Shown here: positions 51,498 through 61,891 of the stretch, piece after piece | Numbering within the stretch: position 1 is the stretch's first letter | How the letters are laid out: every line of letters starts with the position of its first letter | Assembly: GCF_018613935.1 (NCBI RefSeq) | Contig: NZ_JAGGPF010000009.1 | Coordinates: forward strand, 62,001-126,000 | Reading direction: 5' to 3' | Length of the DNA stretch: 64,000 bases | From: Agromyces sp. ISL-38 | Lineage (GTDB): Bacteria > Actinomycetota > Actinomycetes > Actinomycetales > Microbacteriaceae | Notes under the pieces: generated by a model | Databases searched by the model: none | The model's input: the letters and a program-made list of their open reading frames with translations, nothing else | What the model was told of the DNA's origin: nothing | Made by a program: the position numbers and the translations under genes

Positions 51498-51573
51498 TTG
51501 TGAGGAACTTTCGGGTAAGTGGGCTGGGGGCACCCGGCACCCACAAAGGGTGACGGGGAGAGAGATCCGTTCC

Positions 51574-51697
51574 GCTTCGGGCACGCGAAGAACCGGTAGG
51601 TCACCCCACCGATCCGTCGACGAACGGACCTCGTCCGCTCTTGCTTCGGGCATGCGAAGAGCGGTGGGTCTCCCCACCGCTCTTCAACGAACGGACG
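51574..51697. repeat. 69-bp-period tandem repeat with a perfect hairpin
   Basis: Two diverged units (51574-51630 and 51643-51697) share GCTTCGGGCA-type starts and CGAACGGAC ends. The second contains a perfect 12-bp hairpin (51657-51668 with 51673-51684), about 86 bases past the asd stop, which could end the asd transcript. On the minus strand the units read as repeated FACPK peptides; I do not regard that as a gene. Confidence 0.7.
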
Positions 51698-51769
51698 CTC
51701 GGCTACGGTAGCGGAAGCGCCCACACCTTCGGATCCCCCAAATCAGGGGCCACGTCGGATTCTCCCCGG

Positions 51770-52961
<1,192 letters not shown>

Positions 52962-53002
52962 GCAAGGCGGCAGGGATTCGGTGTCACGCTTCACCGCGAA
53001 TC

Positions 53003-53023
53003 GAGCGGATGCGGCATCCGCTC
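53003..53023 (-). terminator. Perfect 21-nt palindrome after lysC
   Basis: Arms GAGCGGATGC/GCATCCGCTC around one base, 19 bases past the lysC stop; same sequence as the palindrome at 37230-37250, in the opposite orientation at the centre base. Confidence 0.55.
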
Positions 53024-53041
53024 GCCCACCGGATGCCCCGA

Positions 53042-53560
53042 TCAGCGGCCGGTGCCGGCGTGCACGACCGCGTCGTCTTCGCCGTCGAGGTCGAACGCCG
53101 TGTGCACGGCGCGCGCGGCGGCGTGCACGCTGTCGGCGCGCGTGACGACCGAGATGCGGATCTCGCTCGTCGAGATCATCTCGATGTTGATGCCCGCTTC
53201 GTAGAGCGCCTCGAACAGTCGCGCCGAGACGCCCGCTGCCGAGCGCATGGCGGCGCCGACGAGCGAGACCTTGCCGATCTGGTCGTCGTACTGCAACGAG
53301 GTGAAGCCCACGGCTTCTTGCGCGCTCGAGAGCGCGGTGAGCGCCCGCTGCCCATCGGTCTTCGGCAGGGTGAACGAGATGTCGGTGCGCCCCGTGGAGG
53401 CGGCGGAGACATTCTGCACGATCATGTCGACGTTCGCGTTCGTGTTGGCGACGATCTTGAAGATCTTGGCGGCGACGCCGGGCACGTCGGGCACGCCGAC
53501 GATCGTGATCTTGGCCTCGGTGAGGTCGACCGCGACACCGGCGATGACGGACTCTTCCAC
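53042..53560 (-). CDS. Aspartate kinase beta subunit from internal start
   Basis: Inside lysC, GAAGGAG lies 5 bases before an in-frame GTG at 53560, giving a 172-residue regulatory subunit starting [16 protein letters not shown], close to the LysC beta start of Corynebacterium glutamicum (MEEAVLTGVA). It consists of the ACT domains and would form an alpha2-beta2 complex. Confidence 0.75.
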   Translation of the reverse strand: MEESVIAGVAVDLTEAKITIVGVPDVPGVAAKIFKIVANTNANVDMIVQNVSAASTGRTDISFTLPKTDGQRALTALSSAQEAVGFTSLQYDDQIGKVSLVGAAMRSAAGVSARLFEALYEAGINIEMISTSEIRISVVTRADSVHAAARAVHTAFDLDGEDDAVVHAGTGR

Positions 53561-54316
53561 AGTTTCTCCTTCGGGAAGACGCGAGGGGTCGTAGACGATC
53601 GTTCCCTCGCTGTTGTTGAACGACGAACGCACGTGCAGGGTCACGCCGTGCCGGCGAGCGAACTCGACCGCCCTGATGTGCAAGACCTTGGCTCCGGATG
53701 CCGCGAGCTCGAGCATCTCCTCGCTCGTGATGCGGTCGAGCTTGCGGGCCTTCTTCACCACGCGCGGGTCGGACGTGAACACGCCGTCGACATCAGTGTA
53801 GATCTCGCAGATGTCGGCTTCCAGGGCTGCCGCGAGCGCCACCGCCGTGGTGTCGCTGCCGCCGCGGCCGAGGGTCGTGATGTCGCGCGTGTCGCGGTTG
53901 AAGCCCTGGAAGCCGGCGACGATGACGATGGCGCCGTCGTCGAGCGCCTCGCGGAGCCGAACCGGGGTGACGTCGACGATGCGGGCGGCGCCGTGCGTGG
54001 CATCCGTGATCATGCCGGCCTGGCTGCCCGTGAACGAACGCGCCTCATGGCCCATGCTCTTGATCGCCATCGCGAGCAGCGCCATGGAGATGCGCTCCCC
54101 CGCAGAGAGCAGCATGTCGAGCTCACGTGGTGCCGGGATCGGCGTGACCTCATTCGCGAGATCGAGCAGCTCGTCGGTCGTGTCGCCCATCGCAGAGACG
54201 GCCACGACGACGTCGTTGCCCGCCTTGCGAGTCTCGACGATGCGCTTGGCGACCCGCTTGATGCTCTCGGCGTCGGCGACAGACGATCCGCCGTATTTCT
54301 GCACGATCAAGCTCAC
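53042..54316 (-). CDS. lysC: Aspartate kinase, alpha subunit
   Basis: A 424-residue aspartokinase phosphorylating aspartate, first step of the diaminopimelate/lysine and threonine pathways. GTG 54316 has GGGAG 6-10 bases upstream; a -10 TATGAT (complement of 54363-54368) is about 50 bases before it. It begins [21 protein letters not shown] (kinase motif KYGG); [11 protein letters not shown] and [16 protein letters not shown] are active-site segments; two ACT domains occupy the last 170 residues and should give Lys/Thr feedback control. The length and internal start at 53560 match the Corynebacterium alpha-beta type. Confidence 0.95.
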   Translation of the reverse strand: MSLIVQKYGGSSVADAESIKRVAKRIVETRKAGNDVVVAVSAMGDTTDELLDLANEVTPIPAPRELDMLLSAGERISMALLAMAIKSMGHEARSFTGSQAGMITDATHGAARIVDVTPVRLREALDDGAIVIVAGFQGFNRDTRDITTLGRGGSDTTAVALAAALEADICEIYTDVDGVFTSDPRVVKKARKLDRITSEEMLELAASGAKVLHIRAVEFARRHGVTLHVRSSFNNSEGTIVYDPSRLPEGETVEESVIAGVAVDLTEAKITIVGVPDVPGVAAKIFKIVANTNANVDMIVQNVSAASTGRTDISFTLPKTDGQRALTALSSAQEAVGFTSLQYDDQIGKVSLVGAAMRSAAGVSARLFEALYEAGINIEMISTSEIRISVVTRADSVHAAARAVHTAFDLDGEDDAVVHAGTGR

Positions 54317-54420
54317 GTGGTCTCCCAGGGTGATTGCCGGCGCCGTCGCGCCCGGAGACCTAATCATACGGCGACGCGTATACGTGCCCGGCAATGTGAC
54401 GGCGGCGGTAGAGTGCGCTC

Positions 54421-54915
54421 ATGTCGGAGGCGCTCGAGGGCTGGACGGAGTTCAACGTCGCCATGGTCGGAGCGACCGCGGCACTCGCTGGCCTGCTCAT
54501 CGTGGCGATGTCGGTGAACATCGGCGAGATCATGAAGTCGCCCACGCTGCCGTCGCGCGCCGCCGCGTCGATCGCCACGCTCGTGCTCGCCATCGTCGCT
54601 GGGGCGCTCGGCCTCATGCCCGGACAGCTGACCTGGGCCTATGGGGCGGAGGTGCTCGTCGCCACGCTGGTGGCGGCCGCCTTCCAGGTGCACGCGATTC
54701 GGGTCATCTCCCGCGATGCTCACGTTTCGACCGGCGTCCGGGTCTTGAAGGCCGTGTCGGGTCTCGTTCCGATCGCGGCATTCCTCGCAGGCGCGGTGCT
54801 CATCCTCGCCGGGGTGGCGGGCGCGGGGCTCGTCGCGGTCGCGATCGGGTCGGTGCTCGCCGTGGTGGCGGCGATCCTCATGGCGTGGGTCGTGCTCGTC
54901 GAGGTGCTGCGCTGA
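54421..54915 (+). CDS. Membrane protein of unknown function (about five helices)
   Basis: A 164-residue hydrophobic protein with five predicted helices: VAMVGATAALAGLLIVAMSVNIGEI first, then short basic and polar loops (SRAAAS, SRDAHVS). Similar conserved actinobacterial integral membrane proteins have no assigned function. TAGAGT lies 6 bases before the ATG and there is no Shine-Dalgarno, so it may be leaderless. It is divergent from lysC and converges with the SnoaL-like gene after 13 bp. Confidence 0.8.
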   Translation: MSEALEGWTEFNVAMVGATAALAGLLIVAMSVNIGEIMKSPTLPSRAAASIATLVLAIVAGALGLMPGQLTWAYGAEVLVATLVAAAFQVHAIRVISRDAHVSTGVRVLKAVSGLVPIAAFLAGAVLILAGVAGAGLVAVAIGSVLAVVAAILMAWVVLVEVLR

Positions 54916-54928
54916 CGAACTTCGCCGA

Positions 54929-55282
54929 TCAGTGCGGCCGCGGCATGTACCACTCCGTGAACTCGGTCGCCCGGCCTTCTGGGCCGAGCCGGACGATCCA
55001 CAGGTTCAGGTAGTCCTTCTCGGCGGGGTACTCCGTGCGCCCCTGCACGACCACGAACCCCTCGTCTTCGTGCAGGATCTTCCAGTCGAACGACCACGTG
55101 CCCGGTTCGTCGAGGTCCTTCAGCCAGCCGGCGACGATCGCGTCGCGGCCTCGGCGCGGCTCGGCGTCGGGACTCGTGAAGTACGCGGCGTCATCGGTGA
55201 ACAACGCCCCGATCTGCTCGGGATCGTTCGACTCCCACGCCGCGACGTAGTTCGCGACCCATTCCGCTCCTGCGCTCGCCAT
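54929..55282 (-). CDS. SnoaL/NTF2-like domain protein
   Basis: A 117-residue single-domain protein: EWVANYVAAWESNDPEQIGALFTDDAAYFTSP opens the NTF2/SnoaL alpha-beta barrel, then RGRDAIVAGWLKDLDEPGTWSFDWK and VVVQGRTEYP strands. The family includes polyketide cyclases and many uncharacterised proteins; no catalytic Asp-His pair can be assigned with confidence. ATG 55282 has only weak ribosome-site support; TAGACC lies 8 bases upstream. It is probably a stand-alone gene. Confidence 0.8.
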   Translation of the reverse strand: MASAGAEWVANYVAAWESNDPEQIGALFTDDAAYFTSPDAEPRRGRDAIVAGWLKDLDEPGTWSFDWKILHEDEGFVVVQGRTEYPAEKDYLNLWIVRLGPEGRATEFTEWYMPRPH

Positions 55283-55329
55283 GGGTCCCGGTCTAGTCGC
55301 GCGGCGGAGCGACGTCAAGGGTCGCCTCG

Positions 55330-56034
55330 TCAGGCGGGTGCTCCCTGGACCTCCTCGATGAAGGCCGCGATGGCGTCGGCGAGCTCCTCGGGCCGAGCGA
55401 GCGCGATGAGGTGCCCGGCGTCGATCTCCACGGGATCCGTGCCGGCACGTTCTCGCGAGAGGCGCCGCATGAAATCGATCGGGAACAGCCGGTCGGCGGT
55501 TCCGGCAATCACCCGAATTGGGATCGTGCGCCACGCGGTCGCCCGATTGGCGGACTCGAACGGCCGGTCGGACTGCGGCGGATCGCCGCGCTCGGTGAGC
55601 CGCTCGACGACGTCGGCGGGCACGTCATGCAGGAATATCGACACGTCATCGAACGAGGCGTCGGGGTCACGTCCCTCGCGCAGATTGAGCGCCCGTTGCG
55701 CGGCCGGCTGGCCGGTGGCCTCCCACCATTCGCCGGAGGTCTCACCAGGTTCCGGGATCATCGCTGCAACGAACACGATGAGCGACAGCGGAATCCGCTC
55801 GGCAACCTCCACAGCGGTGAACGCGCCAAGTGATTGCGCCACGACCACGACGTCGCTCCGGTCGCCGATGGCGCGCACCACCGCGTCGGCGTACTCGGGG
55901 ATGCCGGCCGAATCGTCGGCTGCGGGCAGGTCGGGTGCGATGACCTCCCAGCCGCGTTTCTCGAGCTCTGGCGCGACGAGGTGCCAGTAGTACGAGTCTC
56001 CCCCGGCGCCGGGGATCAAGACGATGGTCGTCAT
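55330..56034 (-). CDS. Alpha/beta hydrolase
   Basis: A 234-residue hydrolase. ATG 56034 has AGGAG five bases upstream. IVLIPGAGGDSYYWHLVAPELEKRGWEVIAPDLP is the opening with oxyanion loop; VVVAQSLGAF is the nucleophile elbow (Ser near 84); IAGTADRLFPIDF and DAGHLIALARPEEL provide Asp and His. These resemble small esterases of the MenH/HNL-like group. The substrate cannot be read. It is separated by 51 bp from recR and has no obvious relation to it. Confidence 0.87.
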   Translation of the reverse strand: MTTIVLIPGAGGDSYYWHLVAPELEKRGWEVIAPDLPAADDSAGIPEYADAVVRAIGDRSDVVVVAQSLGAFTAVEVAERIPLSLIVFVAAMIPEPGETSGEWWEATGQPAAQRALNLREGRDPDASFDDVSIFLHDVPADVVERLTERGDPPQSDRPFESANRATAWRTIPIRVIAGTADRLFPIDFMRRLSRERAGTDPVEIDAGHLIALARPEELADAIAAFIEEVQGAPA

Positions 56035-56085
56035 CTCGCTCCTCACGCCCCCATATCGCCGATGGCGACCACTGCGGTATCGCCG

Positions 56086-56682
56086 CTAGCCGACGACCCT
56101 ACGGCCCTCGAACGCGCGACCGAGCGTGACCTCGTCGGCGTACTCGAGGTCACCGCCGACGGGAAGACCCGAGGCGAGCCGCGTGACGCGGATCTCGAGC
56201 GTGGTGAGGAGGCGGCTGAGGTAGGTGGCCGTCGCCTCGCCCTCGAGGTTGGGGTCGGTGGCGATGATGACCTCGGTGACGGTTCCGTCGGCGAGGCGCT
56301 GCATGAGCTGGCGGATGCGGAGCTCGTCGGGACCGATGCCGTCGATCGGGCTGATGGCGCCGCCGAGCACGTGGTAGAGGCCGCGGAACTCGCGCGTGCG
56401 CTCGATTGCGACGACGTCTTTCGCCTCTTCGACGACGCAGATCAGCGCGGGGTCGCGGCGGGGGTCACGGCAGATGGAGCACGTGGCCTGCTCGGAGACG
56501 TTGCCGCAGATCTCGCAGAAGCGCACCTTCTCGCGCACCTCGGCGAGGATCTCGGCGAGCCGGGTGACGTCGAAGTGCTCGGTCTGCACGATGTGGAACG
56601 CGATGCGCTGCGCCGACTTGGGGCCGATGCCGGGGAGGCGGCCGAGTTCGTCGATCAGCTCTTGGACGATGCCTTCGTACAC
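56086..56682 (-). CDS. recR: Recombination protein RecR
   Basis: A 198-residue RecR. It has the helix-hairpin-helix at [23 protein letters not shown], a four-cysteine zinc motif ([23 protein letters not shown]), the Toprim domain ([43 protein letters not shown]) and the Walker-like C-terminus. With RecO/RecF it loads RecA at gaps. It follows dnaX by two bases, the conserved bacterial order, so the genes are co-transcribed. Confidence 0.96.
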   Translation of the reverse strand: MYEGIVQELIDELGRLPGIGPKSAQRIAFHIVQTEHFDVTRLAEILAEVREKVRFCEICGNVSEQATCSICRDPRRDPALICVVEEAKDVVAIERTREFRGLYHVLGGAISPIDGIGPDELRIRQLMQRLADGTVTEVIIATDPNLEGEATATYLSRLLTTLEIRVTRLASGLPVGGDLEYADEVTLGRAFEGRRVVG

Positions 56683-56684
56683 GC

Positions 56685-59348
56685 CTACCCACGCTCCCCG
56701 AAGCCGGGCCGCCCGGGCGCCTCGACCTCTTCGAGGAAGGTGGCGCCGAGCACCTCGCGCACGACCGATTCACCGTAGCGCTGGATGCCGCCACCGCCAG
56801 TCGCGCCGGCGGGCGCCGAGTCGGGCACGGATGCCTCGGTCACGATCTCAGGCACGGGACCCGGGTCGAACGGCGGCTCGAAGTCTTCGGGCGGCGCATC
56901 GGAGTCATCGGGGACGTCGTCATCGGAGGGAACGTCGGCCACGGCGATGGAGGTGACGGATGCGGCAACAGCGTTGGACGTGGTCGCCGTCGCGCTCGCG
57001 GCACCGGCAGCGCCGGCCGTGAGCGATTCGGATGCCGAGTCGGCAGGCTCTGAGAGCGAGTCGGAGGCCGGATCAGCACGTGCCTCGTCGAGCTCGCTCG
57101 CGTCGTTCGGGATGGCGACCGTTGCCCAGGAGTCGACCGAGGCGGCGGGCGCAGCCGTAGCCGGTCGTTTGGTCGCCGCGTTCGGCGCGGCGCTCAACTT
57201 GCCCGCGCTCGACGGGGCCGCAGCGCCCGACTTGCCCGCGCTCGACGGGGCCGCAGCGCTCGACTTGGTCGCCGCGCTCGACTTCGCCGCGCTCGACTTG
57301 GTCGCCGCGCTCGGCTCGGTCGCGGTGGCGACCTTGGTCGCCGCGTTCGGCGTGCGCTGGGTGGACGGGCCGGACGCGCCCGCTTGGGCTTCGTCGCCAC
57401 GTGCAGGCCCCGTGGGCGCCTCGGTGGCGGACGCACCCGCGCCTGACACCGCGGGAATCGCGGGCGCCCTGGTCGGGGCACCGGTGGCGGAGGTACCCGC
57501 AGCGGTGCCGCCGATGTCGCCGCCACCCGCGCCTGGTGCCGTCGACGGCACATCGGAACCCGGTGCCGCCCCGCTGCGAGGCGCGGCGGAACCCGGCCCC
57601 TCGACCTTGGCGATGAACTTCACCCGAACGCCGAGCACCTCGATGATCGCGCCGCGCAGGAGTTCGCTCACGCTCTGCCCGGGAGCGCCGCCGCGGAATC
57701 CCGCGACGTCGTGCTCGCTCGGGAACGCGAGTACGAGCACGTCGTCGTCGCGGAACTCGCGCACTTGGGCCGTGAAGGCGACCATCCACGCGCTGCGCTT
57801 GGTGCGCTGCAACGATGCCAGCACCTCGGGCCAGGCGTCGCGCACCTGCTGGAGGGTGACCGGGCCGACCGGCTTCGCGGGCACGGATGGCGCAGACGAT
57901 GCCGCGGCGCCCTGCGGTTCCGTCGACGCGGACGGAACCGGCGGGGGCGTTCGCGAAGGCGTGGAAGCCCCAGCTGCCGTGGCGGGCGCACGCGAGGGTT
58001 CGGTCGCAGCAGCGGCGCCTTCCCCACCGGCACCGGAGGGGCGTGGAGCCTCCGCAGCGGCGCGGGCGGGTACCGGCGGCGCCACCGGCGCGACGGGCGC
58101 CACCGGCGCGGCGGGCGTCGACCCCGCAGCCGATGGCGCACGGACGGGCGGCGCCGGGCTCGCGGCATCGGTCGCGGCATCAGACACTCCGACCCGGCGC
58201 TCGAGGCGCTCGACCCGCGCGAGGGCTCCGCGCTCAGTGTCGTCGCTCGAGGGCACGAGCACGCGCGCGAGCATGAGCTCGAGATGCAGGCGCGGCGACG
58301 TGGCGCCGGTCATCTCGGTGAGGGTCTGGTTCACGAGATCGGCTACACGCGAGAGCTCGGCCGAACCGAAGGCCTTCGCCTGCGCGGCCATGCGGGCGAG
58401 CTCGTCGGCCGGGATGCCGCGGAGCACCGCGGCGGCGGCCTCGGGCGACGATGCCGCCACCACGATGAGGTCACGCAGGCGCTCGAGGAGGTCTTCGACG
58501 AAACGGCGCGGGTCTTGCCCCGTCTGCACCACGCGATCGGCGGCGGCGAAGGCGTTGGCGGCATCCCTCGCACCGATCGCATCGACGACCTCGTCGAGGA
58601 GCGCCGCGTGCGTGTAGCCGAGCAGCGCGACGGCGCGCTCGTAGTCGATGGTGGGGCCTTCGGAGCCGGCGATGAGCTGGTCGAGGAGCGACAACGTGTC
58701 TCGCGGCGACCCGCCACCGGCGCGCACGACGAGCGGGAGCACGCCGGGCGCGACCTCGACGCCCTCTTCGGTGCAGAGCTGTTGCACGTATTCGAGCATC
58801 GGGCCGGGCGGCACGAGCCGGAACGGGTAGTGGTGGGTGCGCGAGCGGATGGTGCCGAGCACCTTGTCGGGCTCGGTCGTGGCGAAGATGAACTTGATGT
58901 GCTCGGGCGGCTCTTCGACGAGCTTGAGCAACGCGTTGAAGCCCTGCGGCGTCACCATGTGCGCCTCGTCGAGGATGAAGATCTTGTAGCGGTCGCGAGC
59001 CGGCGCGAACACCGCGCGCTCGCGGAGGTCGCGCGCATCGTCGACGCCGTTGTGGCTCGCTGCGTCGATCTCGACGACGTCGAGCGAGCCGCTGCCCCCG
59101 CGCGAGAGCTCGATGCAGCTCGGGCACACGCCGCAGGGCGTGTCGGTCGGGCCCTCTGCGCAGTTGAGGCAGCGCGCGAGGATGCGAGCCGAAGTGGTCT
59201 TGCCGCAGCCGCGTGGACCGCTGAAGAGGTAGGCGTGGTTGACCCGGTCGGTTCGAAGCGCGGTCATGAGTGGCTCGGTCACCTGGGACTGGCCGATCAT
59301 CTCGGCGAACGTCTCAGGCCGGTAGCGGCGATACAGGGCGGTGACCAC
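56685..59348 (-). CDS. dnaX: DNA polymerase III subunit gamma/tau
   Basis: An 887-residue clamp-loader subunit. Residues 1-370 are the AAA+ part: [26 protein letters not shown] (Walker A), zinc [42 protein letters not shown] (Walker B) and RSRTHHYPF sensor. The rest is a long Ala/Pro/Ser/Thr-rich tail with low-complexity stretches and the acidic C-terminus, longer than typical. GTG 59348 lacks a Shine-Dalgarno; TACGAT lies 6 bases upstream and overlaps the preceding gene's stop, so a leaderless start is likely. Confidence 0.95.
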   Translation of the reverse strand: MVTALYRRYRPETFAEMIGQSQVTEPLMTALRTDRVNHAYLFSGPRGCGKTTSARILARCLNCAEGPTDTPCGVCPSCIELSRGGSGSLDVVEIDAASHNGVDDARDLRERAVFAPARDRYKIFILDEAHMVTPQGFNALLKLVEEPPEHIKFIFATTEPDKVLGTIRSRTHHYPFRLVPPGPMLEYVQQLCTEEGVEVAPGVLPLVVRAGGGSPRDTLSLLDQLIAGSEGPTIDYERAVALLGYTHAALLDEVVDAIGARDAANAFAAADRVVQTGQDPRRFVEDLLERLRDLIVVAASSPEAAAAVLRGIPADELARMAAQAKAFGSAELSRVADLVNQTLTEMTGATSPRLHLELMLARVLVPSSDDTERGALARVERLERRVGVSDAATDAASPAPPVRAPSAAGSTPAAPVAPVAPVAPPVPARAAAEAPRPSGAGGEGAAAATEPSRAPATAAGASTPSRTPPPVPSASTEPQGAAASSAPSVPAKPVGPVTLQQVRDAWPEVLASLQRTKRSAWMVAFTAQVREFRDDDVLVLAFPSEHDVAGFRGGAPGQSVSELLRGAIIEVLGVRVKFIAKVEGPGSAAPRSGAAPGSDVPSTAPGAGGGDIGGTAAGTSATGAPTRAPAIPAVSGAGASATEAPTGPARGDEAQAGASGPSTQRTPNAATKVATATEPSAATKSSAAKSSAATKSSAAAPSSAGKSGAAAPSSAGKLSAAPNAATKRPATAAPAASVDSWATVAIPNDASELDEARADPASDSLSEPADSASESLTAGAAGAASATATTSNAVAASVTSIAVADVPSDDDVPDDSDAPPEDFEPPFDPGPVPEIVTEASVPDSAPAGATGGGGIQRYGESVVREVLGATFLEEVEAPGRPGFGERG
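57198..57314. repeat. In-frame minisatellite in the dnaX tail
   Basis: Units of 33 (57198-57230, 57231-57263), 18, 15 and 18 bp share a CTT...GCGCTCGA frame and encode SSAAxKS-type repeats. Unit lengths are multiples of three. It is a slippage-prone, low-complexity part of the protein. Confidence 0.85.
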
Positions 59349-59351
59349 GGC

Positions 59352-60827
59352 TCAATCGTAGTTCGCGCCGCCGACACCATTGCCGGATCCGGCGAACCCG
59401 CGGTGGCCGAACACATCGCGCAGCACGGTCTTCGCCGCCAGATGGCCGGCCATGCCGTGCACACCAGGCCCGGGAACCGTCGAAGCCGAGCACAGGTACA
59501 CCCCCGGCATCGGCGTTCGCCAGGGCCGCCTGGCGAGCACCGGCCGCGCGAGCATGCTGCGCAGCGTGAGGAAGCCCGACCCGATGTCGCCGCCGATGAG
59601 GTTCGCGTCGTGCGCTTCGAGCTCGGCCGCGGTCGTCGCCCGCGACGCCAGCACGGCGTCACGGAAGCCGGGCGCGAACTCCTCGATGCGCGCCGTGATC
59701 TGCTCGGTCGCATCGAGGGTCGATCCGTGCGGCACGTGCGTGTACGCCCAGACGGTGTGCCGCCCGGCCGGCGCCCGCGACGGGTCGAAGAGGCTCGGCT
59801 GTGAGAGCAGCACATACGGATGCCGCGCCGGCCGGCCGGCCGTCACCTCGCGTTCCGCGGCCCACACGTCCTGCGCCGTGCCGCCGAGGTGCACGGTGCC
59901 GGCCTCGGCGAGTCGCTCGTCACCCCAGGGCACCGGTGCGGAGAGCGCGAAGTCCACCTTGCTGAGCCCGTTCCCCGGGCGTCCGCCGCCGCCGACGTAT
60001 CGCCGGAGCGATCGCGCGGCCGAGTCCGGCAGGCGATCGCCGATGAGGCCGGGCAATCGCGCCAGCGCGACGTCGAGCACCACGGCATCGACCTCGCCGA
60101 GCTCCGCGATCGATGTCACCCGGGCATCCGTCTCGATGACGCCCCCGAGCGACAGGAGCTCGGCCACGAGCACGTCGACGATCGCCTGCGATCCGCCGAT
60201 CGGGATCGGCCAGCCGTCACCATGCGCGAGCGTCGCGAGCATCAGTCCGGTCGCCGCCGAGCCGAACGAGGGCATCGGTCCGCTCGCGTGTGCTGCGACC
60301 CCTGCGATGAGGGCCGGTGCACTCGCGTCCCTGAATGTGCGGGCTCCTGCTCGCGTGGCGTGCAGCAGCACGCGAGCGCCGAAGCGAGCGGTGATCAGCG
60401 GATGCCGCGGCGGCAGCATCGACCCGAGCACCGATTCCACGAGCCGATCACGCTGCCGCACGAGCGGAGCGAACAGTCGCCGCCACGCTCGCCCGTCACG
60501 GCCGAGGTCATCGGCCGTTCTCTCGAGTGATCGCCACCCGATCGCGGATCGACCGGGCATCGCTTGCGCATAGGAGGCATCCGGAATCGCGAAGCGCACG
60601 CGATCAGCCAGCCCGATCTCCCGGAAGAACGGCGACGCGAGCGCCATCGGATGCACCGCCGAGCCCCAGTCGTGCAGGAAGCCGGGTTCGGTGAGTTGCA
60701 GCGTGCGCACGCCCCCGCCGATCGTCGGTTCGGCCTCGAACACCCGCACGTGCACGCCGGCGCGAGCGAGCGTGACCGCGGCAGCCAAGCCGTTCGGTCC
60801 GCTTCCGACGATCGCGACGCCTGACAC
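59352..60827 (-). CDS. Phytoene-desaturase-like NAD(P)/FAD-dependent oxidoreductase
   Basis: A 491-residue flavoprotein. GTG 60827 starts VSGVAIVGSGPNGLAAAVTLARAGVHVRVFEAEPTIGGGVRT, the GXGXXG FAD fingerprint; the C-terminus has PMPGVYLCSASTVPGPGVHGMAGHLAA, the second FAD motif of the CrtI-like group. Such actinobacterial proteins are not part of carotenoid clusters, and no crt genes are here, so the substrate is unknown. TAGGTT lies 7 bases before the GTG. Its stop is four bases from the dnaX start. Confidence 0.85.
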   Translation of the reverse strand: MSGVAIVGSGPNGLAAAVTLARAGVHVRVFEAEPTIGGGVRTLQLTEPGFLHDWGSAVHPMALASPFFREIGLADRVRFAIPDASYAQAMPGRSAIGWRSLERTADDLGRDGRAWRRLFAPLVRQRDRLVESVLGSMLPPRHPLITARFGARVLLHATRAGARTFRDASAPALIAGVAAHASGPMPSFGSAATGLMLATLAHGDGWPIPIGGSQAIVDVLVAELLSLGGVIETDARVTSIAELGEVDAVVLDVALARLPGLIGDRLPDSAARSLRRYVGGGGRPGNGLSKVDFALSAPVPWGDERLAEAGTVHLGGTAQDVWAAEREVTAGRPARHPYVLLSQPSLFDPSRAPAGRHTVWAYTHVPHGSTLDATEQITARIEEFAPGFRDAVLASRATTAAELEAHDANLIGGDIGSGFLTLRSMLARPVLARRPWRTPMPGVYLCSASTVPGPGVHGMAGHLAAKTVLRDVFGHRGFAGSGNGVGGANYD

Positions 60828-60940
60828 GCGACCGAACCTAGTCGAGGTTGCGTCTCCCCACGCAATAATTCGCTGTCGGCGATGCCAAACGCTCCAAATC
60901 GACGTGGCGGGCGTACCATTCGGGAACCGGAAGGAGCGCC

Positions 60941-61312
60941 ATGTCCACGACGATGACCCCGACCCAGCTCGAACGCTTCCAGGTGAAACTCCTGAATGAA
61001 CGAGCCGACGCCGAGGAACGGTTCGCCGAGTTCGGCGATGTGATGAGCGAGGTCCGTGCCGCCCGCTCGGGCGCTTCCGCCGACGACGAACACGACCCCG
61101 AGGGCCCGACGATGACGCAGGAGTGGTCGCAGCGCACCGCTGTGCTCGCCGATGCACGAGCCGAGCTCAGCAACGTGGATCGGGCGCTCGCCCGCATTGC
61201 GGATGGGACCTACGGCATCTGCTCGCGTTGCGGCAAGCGCATCGCCGTCGCTCGGCTCGATGCCCGGCCGACCGCGGAGCTCTGCATCGACTGCGCCCGG
61301 CTCGTCGGCTGA
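60941..61312 (+). CDS. DksA/TraR-type C4 zinc-finger protein
   Basis: A 123-residue protein. N-terminal coiled coil with acidic residues (DADEERFAEF-like, SADDEHDPEGPTMTQEWSQRTAVLADARAELSNVDRALARI) and the zinc finger GICSRCGKRIAVARLDARPTAELCIDCARL (four cysteines). DksA-like proteins act at the RNA polymerase secondary channel; whether this one does is inferred from the fold. AAGGAG lies 6 bases before the ATG. It is divergent from the oxidoreductase. Confidence 0.9.
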   Translation: MSTTMTPTQLERFQVKLLNERADAEERFAEFGDVMSEVRAARSGASADDEHDPEGPTMTQEWSQRTAVLADARAELSNVDRALARIADGTYGICSRCGKRIAVARLDARPTAELCIDCARLVG

Positions 61313-61401
61313 GCCTCGGCCGAGGGCCCTCCGCTGAGCTGAGCGCGGTTCCGGCTCGCCGGCCGAGCCTCGCCGACGGCACTCGATGCCTCCGGCTTCC
61401 C

Positions 61402-61866
61402 ATGGTTGGAGCGGTGCTCGCACTCTGGGCCGCCCTGACCCTCTCGGCGCTATCGAGCGCGACCGACGCGGGCTGGAACGAAGCGACTCGCGCGACCGGC
61501 TCGTACACGGCGCTCACGCTCGTCGCGCCGACGATCGTGAGCTGCACGGCAGCAGGCACCCTCTCGAAGACCCTTGTGGCGGTGTGGTCGTTCCCACCGG
61601 GGAGCGGCTACACCGCGCCGACGAACATCAACCTGTACTACTCGAGCAACGGCGTCATCGCGAATCTCTTGCCGATCGGGGCGGGCGGTGCAACGACGAC
61701 CGGTTCCGGCGAAGGCCCCTACACGACGACCTACAACCTCGGCGTGCTCGGTATCGCGAGCACGACGGCGGCCATCGGCTTCGAGACCACCGTCAACGGC
61801 TGGACCTCCCCGCGGGTGACCCGGGTCGCGAACTGGCCGCTCACGGGTCCACGGACCTGCGCCTGA
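61402..61866 (+). CDS. Small exported protein, SipW-substrate-like
   Basis: A 154-residue protein; ATG 61402 is the first ATG of the hydrophobic segment and lacks a clear ribosome site. VGAVLALWAALTLSALSSATDAGWNEATRATGSYTALTL resembles the TasA/camelysin-type start where a SipW-like peptidase cuts before a region opening with an aromatic-rich strand. The remaining 110 residues are beta-rich, with one Cys at each end (VSC, RTC). Function unknown. It converges on ackA. Confidence 0.6.
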   Translation: MVGAVLALWAALTLSALSSATDAGWNEATRATGSYTALTLVAPTIVSCTAAGTLSKTLVAVWSFPPGSGYTAPTNINLYYSSNGVIANLLPIGAGGATTTGSGEGPYTTTYNLGVLGIASTTAAIGFETTVNGWTSPRVTRVANWPLTGPRTCA

Positions 61867-61891
61867 TCAGATCGAACGATGCCCGGTGGCG

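Noticed and set aside
51494-51724. Small minus-strand gene with repeated FACPK peptide
   Set aside because: Repeat-derived frame with no start signal or family; treated as non-coding tandem repeat.
57198-57314. Repeats resembling a CRISPR array
   Set aside because: Units are in frame within dnaX, have no unique spacers, and vary in length by codon multiples.
57711-59804. A 697-codon plus-strand frame across dnaX and the FAD oxidoreductase
   Set aside because: Antisense to two clear genes, composition typical of a shadow, no start signals.
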